A stretch of DNA of 10,219 nucleotides from NCBI GenBank assembly GCA_018714545.1, contig DVNG01000092.1, forward strand, positions 1 to 10,219, given 5' to 3'. Every line of letters starts with the position of its first letter. Positions within the stretch are counted from its first letter, which is position 1. This document shows positions 6,130-10,219 of this stretch, piece by piece. The position numbers and the translations under genes were made by a program. The DNA is from Limousia pullorum (GTDB lineage Bacteria; Bacillota; Clostridia; Oscillospirales; Acutalibacteraceae). The notes below the pieces were generated by a model. It did not search any database and was not told where the DNA came from. It was given only the letters and a program-made list of their open reading frames with translations.

Positions 6130-6513
6130 ATGGCTAATACTTTTGACAAACCTTTGCTGCTTTTGGACAACAGCAGTATGATGACAGCATTAAACGACGG
6201 TGAATACAAATGTGAAAACCTCACCTTTGACGCAGCTCGTGCAATTATCGACATGCACGATGAAAAAGATATTTTACAGTGTTTTACAGATGCAGCTATT
6301 GAAACGGTAATATTCGACTATCTCAAAGTTTCCAAAAGAGATTTCACCAAAAAGCGCATAAGAAACATAAGACCGGGTCAGGATGCCATTGTGTTTAAAC
6401 TCTACATAACACCATCGGAAACCCAGCCTATTATAAAAACCGAAGAGGGCGCAGAAGCTAAAAAAATCCAAAACATTTATGTATACTGCCAGTATTTGAC
6501 ACGTTTGAAATAA
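6130..6513 (+). CDS. DUF1874 / STIV B116-like protein, ring-nuclease fold family, probably without the catalytic His
   Basis: The 127-residue product is a small soluble protein with a strong ribosome binding site (AAGGAGG, 6116-6122). Its layout resembles the DUF1874 (STIV orfB116) family. A first strand with an N-S/T turn (PLLLLDNSSMMTAL, 8-21) corresponds to the NAFSINML-type start. A helix follows (FDAARAIIDM, 33-42), then a second helix after DILQCFTDAAIETVIFDYL (47-65). Next comes R-I-R-N-I-R-P-G-Q-D-A-I-V-F-K-L (76-91), matching the RVEIK...D.A.V..L strand, and a C-terminal YVYCQYLTRL strand. Known relatives include viral AcrIII-1 and bacterial Crn2, which degrade cyclic tetra-adenylate in type III CRISPR signalling, and B. 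subtilis YddF. Their GHD/E helix start, which carries the catalytic His, aligns with FTD here, so Thr53 replaces His and Phe52 replaces Gly. Ring-nuclease activity is therefore doubtful. No CRISPR gene or phage gene is adjacent. The alignment was made by eye from remembered sequences. Confidence 0.6.
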   Translation: MANTFDKPLLLLDNSSMMTALNDGEYKCENLTFDAARAIIDMHDEKDILQCFTDAAIETVIFDYLKVSKRDFTKKRIRNIRPGQDAIVFKLYITPSETQPIIKTEEGAEAKKIQNIYVYCQYLTRLK

Positions 6514-6533
6514 TCTCTATAATACAAAATTCA

Positions 6534-6567
6534 ACACCGGACTTCAATAGAAATCCGGTGTCTTTTT
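6534..6567 (+). terminator. Terminator of the DUF1874-like gene
   Basis: ACACCGGA (6534-6541) pairs with TCCGGTGT (6554-6561). An inner TTC/GAA helix lies beyond one mismatch, and CTTTTT follows. It ends 1 bp before the stop codon of the convergent nitroreductase gene; on the minus strand its T-run is weaker (TTGAATTTTG). Confidence 0.88.
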
Positions 6568-6568
6568 A

Positions 6569-7090
6569 TCAATCAATAAAATAAATCCAATTACTTTTTC
6601 TTGGAGCAGCCTTTGGGTATTCTCCGTCTACATATCCCAGCACGCAATGACCTATGCCCTCATACTCTCCCTCTATTCGGAGAGATTTAAGTATTTCCAA
6701 ACCCTCAGGTCTTTCAAATTCTTCCTTTGCTCTGTGAATCCAGCAGCTTCCAACTCCCAGCTCATGAGCGGCAAGCATAAGGTTTCCCATTACAAGACTT
6801 CCGTCATAAATATGTGTGGGAGCATTTTTATCCGCCAAAACTATAAGAACAACAGGTGCGCCATAGAACGGGTCGATATCTTTTCCCATAATCTCTGCAT
6901 TAAGCTTTGAAAGTTTGTCACGTACCTCTTTATTTGTAACAGCAATGATTATAGGTGATTGTCTGTTCATTCCTGTGGCGGCAAATTTACCGGCAACAAC
7001 AATCTTTTCAATAATATCCTTTGAAATCATGTCAGGTTTGAAACATCTGATACTTCTTCTTGATTTAATACAATCAATTACTGTTTCCAT
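6569..7090 (-). CDS. Small nitroreductase-family flavoprotein (FMN, NAD(P)H-dependent)
   Basis: It belongs to the nitroreductase fold, whose members are FMN-bound dimeric oxidoreductases that reduce nitro compounds, quinones or flavins. Seen in the 173 residues: the FMN-phosphate motif SRRSIRCF (10-17), the AATGMNRQSP loop (37-46), the central helix SLVMGNLMLAAHELGVGSCW (98-117), which is typical of the family, and a C-terminal IGHCVLGYVDGEYP segment followed by the P-R-K tail. Short single-domain members of this length are common in anaerobic Clostridia, often with unknown substrate. The ATG at 7090 has an AAAGGAGGTG ribosome binding site. The gene is transcribed alone from a near-consensus promoter and is divergent from recQ; the pairing looks positional rather than functional. 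No ferredoxin domain or second redox domain is present. Confidence 0.9.
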   Translation of the reverse strand: METVIDCIKSRRSIRCFKPDMISKDIIEKIVVAGKFAATGMNRQSPIIIAVTNKEVRDKLSKLNAEIMGKDIDPFYGAPVVLIVLADKNAPTHIYDGSLVMGNLMLAAHELGVGSCWIHRAKEEFERPEGLEILKSLRIEGEYEGIGHCVLGYVDGEYPKAAPRKSNWIYFID

Positions 7091-7123
7091 AAAAACACCT
7101 CCTTTATAAATTCTGTCAATTTA

Positions 7124-7151
7124 ATTATACTACAACATATTTCTCTGTCAA
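7124..7151 (-). promoter_or_regulatory. Promoter of the nitroreductase gene
   Basis: The minus strand reads TTGACA (7151-7146), a 16-bp spacer and TATAAT (7129-7124), with the start near 7117 and a leader of about 27 nt. The motif ATTGACAGA occurs again just downstream at 7120-7112. Confidence 0.8.
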
Positions 7152-7182
7152 TCATTTTTTATCGCTTAAAACACTGAAATGA

Positions 7183-7211
7183 TTGAAATATATTTCCCTC
7201 CATGTTATTAT
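7183..7211 (+). promoter_or_regulatory. Promoter of recQ
   Basis: TTGAAA (7183-7188), a 17-bp spacer and TATTAT (7206-7211) give a start near 7218 and a short leader of about 29 nt. It is divergent from the nitroreductase promoter, with 31 bp between the two -35 boxes. No LexA-type box was recognised. Confidence 0.65.
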
Positions 7212-7246
7212 GAAATAAAGATAAAGAAATAAACAAGGTGAATTAT

Positions 7247-9079
7247 ATGAATGAAAAACTGGCAGTTTTAAAGGAATATTTCGGACACAGCGAATTTCGT
7301 CAGGGGCAGGAAAAAATTGTTGATTGTCTTTTATCCGGCAAAGACGCTTTGTGTATCATGCCCACGGGTGCGGGAAAGTCAATCTGCTATCAGATACCTG
7401 CTCTTGTTTTTGACGGCGTCACTTTGGTTATTTCTCCTCTTATATCACTGATGAAAGACCAGGTTACATCACTTGTTCAATCCGGCATTTCTGCCGCATA
7501 CATAAACAGCTCTTTAAATCAATCCCAGTATTTCCGTGTTTTAGAAAATGCCGCATCCGGAAAATATAAAATAATATATGTTGCACCGGAAAGACTTGTG
7601 GTTCCGGAGTTTACAGAGCTGTGCGATAAGATAAAAATTTCCATGGTTGCTGTGGACGAAGCCCACTGCGTTTCTCAATGGGGACAGGATTTCAGACCAA
7701 GCTATCTAAAGATAGTTGAATTTATAGAATCGCTTCCTTGCCGCCCTGTTATCGGCGCTTTTACCGCAACCGCTACCAAAGAGGTTAAAGAGGATATTTT
7801 AAAAATACTAAAGCTCAACAAGCCTCTTGTTGTTACAACAGGTTTTAACAGAAGCAATTTATTTTTCTCAGTAATGAAACCAAAAAATAAGGACACAACA
7901 CTTATTGACCTTATAAAAGAGCGCTCAGAAAAATCAGGTATTGTGTATTGCTCAACAAGAAAAGCTGTTGAGGAGGTTTGTGAACTGATAAATCAAAATG
8001 GTTTTTCAGCTACAAGATATCACGCCGGACTTTCAGAAAATGAGAGAAAGGAAAATCAGGAGGATTTTGTTTTTGACCGTAAACAAATTATGGTTGCCAC
8101 AAACGCCTTTGGAATGGGCATTGACAAATCAAATGTTTCCTATGTAATCCACTACAACATGCCGAAAAATATTGAAAGCTACTATCAGGAAGCCGGACGT
8201 GCTGGCCGTGACGGCTCTCAAGCCGACTGTATTTTATTGTACAGTCCCCAAGACGTATTCACCAACCGATTTTTAATAGAGAAATCCGAGGATAACCCCG
8301 AGCTTACCGAAGAAGAACAATACATGGTTCGTGAAAAGGACTTTGAACGATTAAAACAAATGACCTTATACTGCACCACAAACGATTGTTTAAGAAAGTT
8401 CATCTTAAAATATTTCGGTGACAAAGCAGATAACTACTGCGGAAAATGCTCCAACTGCCTCACTCAATTTGAAACCATTGACATAACAGTTGACACACAA
8501 AAAATACTGTCCTGCATAATAAAAACAGGACAGCGTTACGGTAAAAAGATGATATGTGATGTTTTGCGTGGCAGTAAAAACGAAAGACTGTTGAGATTCA
8601 AGCTTGACAATCAATCCACCTACGGCATAATGAAGGACTCTTCTGAAAAACGAATAAGAAACATTATAGAGCATTTAGAGCAAATAGGCTTTATATTCTC
8701 AGAAGGCGGCGAATATCCGGTTTTAAAAGTCTCTGCCACAAGTTACGGTGTTTTAAAGGGTAAATCACCACTGTCAATGAAAATCCCTAAGGAACAAAAG
8801 AAAGAGCCAAAACCGGCGGTTAAAGCTGCTGATATCAATGCAGTTATTGACAAGGATTTGCTGGATGAACTGAAACAGCTTCGCAGAAAATTGGCTATTG
8901 AAAAAAATGTTCCGGCTTATATAATATTTTCCGACGCCACACTTACAGATATGTGTAAAAAACTTCCTATGACATCAGAAGAATTCCTCACAGTGTCCGG
9001 AGTAGGAAAAACCAAGCTTGCCCAATACGGCGAAATTTTTCTTGAGACAATAAATAATTATCTTATAGAACAATCTTAA
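7247..9079 (+). CDS. recQ: ATP-dependent 3'-5' DNA helicase RecQ
   Basis: RecQ unwinds forked and recombination intermediates and supports recombinational repair. The product is 610 residues, normal for bacterial RecQ, with all three domains. Helicase core: Q-motif region FRQGQEKIV, Walker A PTGAGKS (39-45), DEAH (137-140) followed by CVSQWGQDFRPSY, TATAT motif III (173-177), VYCST (233-237), ATNAFGMGIDK and the Arg-finger motif QEAGRAGRDG (314-323). RQC: zinc Cys at about 381, 398, 401 and 404 (C...CGKCSNC) followed by the winged helix. HRDC domain: about 535-605 (LKQLRRKLAIEKNVPAYIIF ... VSGVGKTKLAQYGE). The open frame begins at a GTG at 7238, but that codon is part of the AAGGTGA ribosome binding site 6 nt before the ATG at 7247, so the ATG is taken as start. 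It is monocistronic. Confidence 0.96.
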   Translation: MNEKLAVLKEYFGHSEFRQGQEKIVDCLLSGKDALCIMPTGAGKSICYQIPALVFDGVTLVISPLISLMKDQVTSLVQSGISAAYINSSLNQSQYFRVLENAASGKYKIIYVAPERLVVPEFTELCDKIKISMVAVDEAHCVSQWGQDFRPSYLKIVEFIESLPCRPVIGAFTATATKEVKEDILKILKLNKPLVVTTGFNRSNLFFSVMKPKNKDTTLIDLIKERSEKSGIVYCSTRKAVEEVCELINQNGFSATRYHAGLSENERKENQEDFVFDRKQIMVATNAFGMGIDKSNVSYVIHYNMPKNIESYYQEAGRAGRDGSQADCILLYSPQDVFTNRFLIEKSEDNPELTEEEQYMVREKDFERLKQMTLYCTTNDCLRKFILKYFGDKADNYCGKCSNCLTQFETIDITVDTQKILSCIIKTGQRYGKKMICDVLRGSKNERLLRFKLDNQSTYGIMKDSSEKRIRNIIEHLEQIGFIFSEGGEYPVLKVSATSYGVLKGKSPLSMKIPKEQKKEPKPAVKAADINAVIDKDLLDELKQLRRKLAIEKNVPAYIIFSDATLTDMCKKLPMTSEEFLTVSGVGKTKLAQYGEIFLETINNYLIEQS

Positions 9080-9091
9080 TCTATACAGCAG

Positions 9092-9123
9092 AAAAAACCA
9101 CAAGCTCCAAAGCCTGTGGTTTT
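9092..9123. terminator. Bidirectional terminator between recQ and the VanZ-like gene
   Basis: AAAACCACA (9094-9102) pairs with TGTGGTTTT (9115-9123). An inner GCT/AGC helix and a CCAA loop lie beyond one mismatch, with A and T runs on the two sides. It lies between convergent recQ and the VanZ-like gene. Confidence 0.85.
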
Positions 9124-9130
9124 ATGTTTA

Positions 9131-9679
9131 TCATCTGGAAAATAATCTGTTATAAATTTTATCACCGTAATTTTTAAAGAAAAGTTTGCTAAAAAGAATA
9201 CCGAGATAACCGCCCAAAGCGTTCAATATAAAATCGTCAATATCAACTGAGCGGTAATTATAACCGATTACCAAGCCGATTATGAACTGCAATAACTCTA
9301 TAACCAACGGGAAAAGCAAAGGAAGCAGGAAAAGCCAGATTTTATTGCTTTTTCTCATTTTCAAATCGAGAACAACACCATAAGGAGCAGCAATAAGAAT
9401 GTTTCCTGCAATCTGAATAAAAGCTGTAACTGTCAAACCCATATGCAACGTGGATATAATCGTTTTAAATGGGATAAAGTTATTTGGAACTGAACCAAAA
9501 AGCTCTGCGCCCTGATAAGGAATCGGAAAAAGAGTCAGTCCCAAAACAACTATTATGTAAACATAAAATACACTCCAAAAGAGGATTTTAAGCGGTATAG
9601 CCTTGAGAAGAAAAGCGATAACACACCCAAAAACAAGACCAATAGTACCAAATAAATACAAATCAGCTGCCAACAACAT
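9131..9679 (-). CDS. VanZ-like integral membrane protein
   Basis: The 182-residue product is strongly hydrophobic, with about five membrane segments (roughly 9-28, 32-52, 82-105, 113-138 and 150-167). The VanZ-family signature is visible: the NFIPFKTI loop (67-74) after the second span, AGNILIAAPYGVVL (91-104), the E-L-L-Q motif (128-131) and VDIDDFILNALGGYLG (145-160), whose acidic residues are conserved. VanZ itself gives low-level teicoplanin resistance in vanA clusters, but most chromosomal homologues, like this one outside any van cluster, have no known role beyond the cell envelope. The open frame reaches a GTG at 9706, yet the intervening codons include the AAAAAGGAGG ribosome binding site, so the ATG at 9679 is the start. 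A TATAAT at 9703-9698 overlaps the leader but has no good -35 box, and its start would fall inside the ribosome binding site, so the promoter is unresolved. Confidence 0.88.
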   Translation of the reverse strand: MLLAADLYLFGTIGLVFGCVIAFLLKAIPLKILFWSVFYVYIIVVLGLTLFPIPYQGAELFGSVPNNFIPFKTIISTLHMGLTVTAFIQIAGNILIAAPYGVVLDLKMRKSNKIWLFLLPLLFPLVIELLQFIIGLVIGYNYRSVDIDDFILNALGGYLGILFSKLFFKNYGDKIYNRLFSR

Positions 9680-9790
9680 TTTTACGACCTCCTTTTTATT
9701 ATACACAATATGTACAAATATTTACATATATACTTTAACATCATAAACTCATAATTTCAACTATTTTTTACAATATATTTTTATTTGCAT

Positions 9791-9827
9791 AAAAAAATCA
9801 GCCGTGGTAAAAAATTAACCATGGCTG
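9791..9827 (-). terminator. Orphan minus-strand terminator upstream of the VanZ-like gene
   Basis: On the minus strand CAGCCATGGT (9827-9818) pairs with ACCACGGCTG (9808-9799) with one C-A mismatch, and ATTTTTTT follows (9798-9791). It is oriented to end a minus-strand transcript coming from the 9830-10080 region, where no gene is recognised. It separates that region from the VanZ-like gene. Confidence 0.7.
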
Positions 9828-9869
9828 TAAGATTAAAATTTAAAAATCAGGTTTCAGAAATAAATAAAA

Positions 9870-9905
9870 CAAAGTCAACTGAGGATGAGCCATTCCAAAG
9901 ACTAA
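9870..9905. repeat. Direct repeat, copy 1 of a 36-bp element
   Basis: This copy shares the exact 19-mer GAGCCATTCCAAAGACTAA (9887-9905) with copy 2. The preceding 17 bp match at 10 positions, so about 29 of 36 positions agree. Copies are 113 bp apart. On the minus strand both copies can be read as S-L-W-N-G-S-x-S-V in one frame and L-V-F-G-M-A in another. Whether either frame is translated is unknown. Confidence 0.7.
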
Positions 9906-9982
9906 GAAAAATGTATCTCAATACTTGTGTGGGTGTTAAATTCTAATATAAACCTTTACATGTCTAAAATTAAAAATAAGAG

Positions 9983-10018
9983 CAAGCCCAACCGAGAGAG
10001 AGCCATTCCAAAGACTAA
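9983..10018. repeat. Direct repeat, copy 2 of a 36-bp element
   Basis: This is the second copy of the element at 9870-9905, with the exact 19-mer at 10000-10018. It is followed by a GC-richer segment (10021-10080) unlike the flanking AT-rich DNA. The element type is not recognised; it has no terminal inverted repeats or transposase. Confidence 0.7.
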
Positions 10019-10032
10019 ACAGAAGGTCTCGC

Positions 10033-10079
10033 CCGCCTTGAAACGAACTTAATCTCTAAGCCAAACCTTTGCAAGGCGG
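10033..10079. other. Inverted repeat with 31-nt loop, possible structured RNA segment
   Basis: CCGCCTTG (10033-10040) is the exact reverse complement of CAAGGCGG (10072-10079). An 8-bp GC-rich stem enclosing 31 nt is unusual in this AT-rich spacer. No T-run follows on either strand, so it is not a terminator. Together with the repeats and the terminator at 9791-9827 it could be the 5' part of a minus-strand RNA of about 250-300 nt. No known RNA family is recognised. Confidence 0.4.
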
Positions 10080-10123
10080 AAATAAAAGAAAAAGAAGCAG
10101 TCTCGTTTGAAACTGCTTCTTTT
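10080..10123 (-). terminator. Terminator of the tRNA-Asn transcript
   Basis: The arm at 10112-10123 (ACTGCTTCTTTT) pairs with AAAAGAAGCAGT (10090-10101), with an inner TC/GA helix beyond one mismatch. On the minus strand TTTTCTTTTATT follows. The stem begins at the last base of the encoded CCA, so termination occurs directly after the tRNA. Confidence 0.85.
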
Positions 10124-10198
10124 GGCTCCCCCTGTCGGGCTCGAACCAACGACCCTGCGGTTAACAGCCGCATGCTCTACCGACTGAGCTAAGGAGGA
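10123..10198 (-). tRNA. tRNA-Asn, anticodon GUU
   Basis: It is a complete 76-nt cloverleaf on the minus strand. The acceptor stem is TCCTCCT/AGGGGGA (one T-G pair) and the D arm is GCTC/GAGC. The anticodon stem TGCGG/CCGCA carries the loop CTGTTAA, whose central GTT reads asparagine codons AAC/AAU. The variable loop has five bases, and the T arm GTTGG/CCGAC has the loop TTCGAGC. Discriminator G73 and CCA are encoded. Its promoter, or further tRNA genes, would lie right of the window. Confidence 0.97.
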
Positions 10199-10219
10199 AT
10201 ATATAAATTACACCCGATT

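Noticed and set aside
6130..6513. Anti-CRISPR or active CRISPR ring-nuclease locus
   Set aside because: No CRISPR array, cas gene, CARF protein or phage gene is in the window, and the catalytic His seems absent.
9131..9679. Glycopeptide resistance gene vanZ
   Set aside because: Only family similarity; no vanHAX or vanRS genes nearby, and chromosomal VanZ-like proteins are widespread.
9791..9827. Operator-like palindrome upstream of the VanZ-like gene
   Set aside because: The stem is followed by seven T on the minus strand, which fits a terminator better than a protein-binding site.

Overview
The window reads as an ordinary chromosomal stretch of a low-GC, Gram-positive anaerobe of class Clostridia, probably a gut or rumen member of the Oscillospirales/Ruminococcus type. 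This rests on the AT-rich intergenic regions, strong AGGAGG ribosome binding sites, consensus TTGACA/TATAAT promoters, GC-stem/T-run terminators, a type III glutamine synthetase and an ammonia-dependent asparagine synthetase. The lineage is inferred, not tested by a search. No CRISPR array, integrase or transposase is seen.

Left part (1-4313) is a nitrogen-assimilation block. A left-truncated carA (carbamoyl-phosphate synthase small subunit, minus strand) is divergent from an asnA-glnN operon (ammonia to asparagine; ammonia to glutamine). Glutamine from GlnN is the amide donor for CarA. Each side has a perfect TTGACA/17-bp/TATAAT promoter. On each side an intrinsic terminator hairpin begins only about 10-15 nt after the predicted transcription start and well before the gene, and both leaders start with the same CAAAGGCG that opens the hairpin. 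This looks like paired premature-termination control and is the most interesting regulatory signal here.

Middle part (4316-7090): a cytoplasmic family 1 beta-glycosidase (minus); a 42-residue Cys/Gly-rich single-span micropeptide gene too short for routine ORF calling; a 127-residue protein resembling the DUF1874/STIV B116 fold family, which includes the cyclic-oligoadenylate ring nucleases AcrIII-1 and Crn2, but apparently lacking the catalytic His; and a small FMN nitroreductase (minus). Most units have their own promoter and terminator.

Right part (7247-10219): recQ helicase (plus) converges on a VanZ-like membrane protein (minus). Beyond it lies about 440 bp without a recognisable gene. 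It holds an orphan minus-strand terminator, two copies of a 36-bp repeat 113 bp apart, a long-range 8-bp inverted repeat and the terminator of a tRNA-Asn(GUU) gene with encoded CCA (minus).

For three genes the longest open frame starts upstream of the likely true start, because the Shine-Dalgarno region itself reads as codons. Starts were moved for the beta-glycosidase, recQ and the VanZ-like gene.
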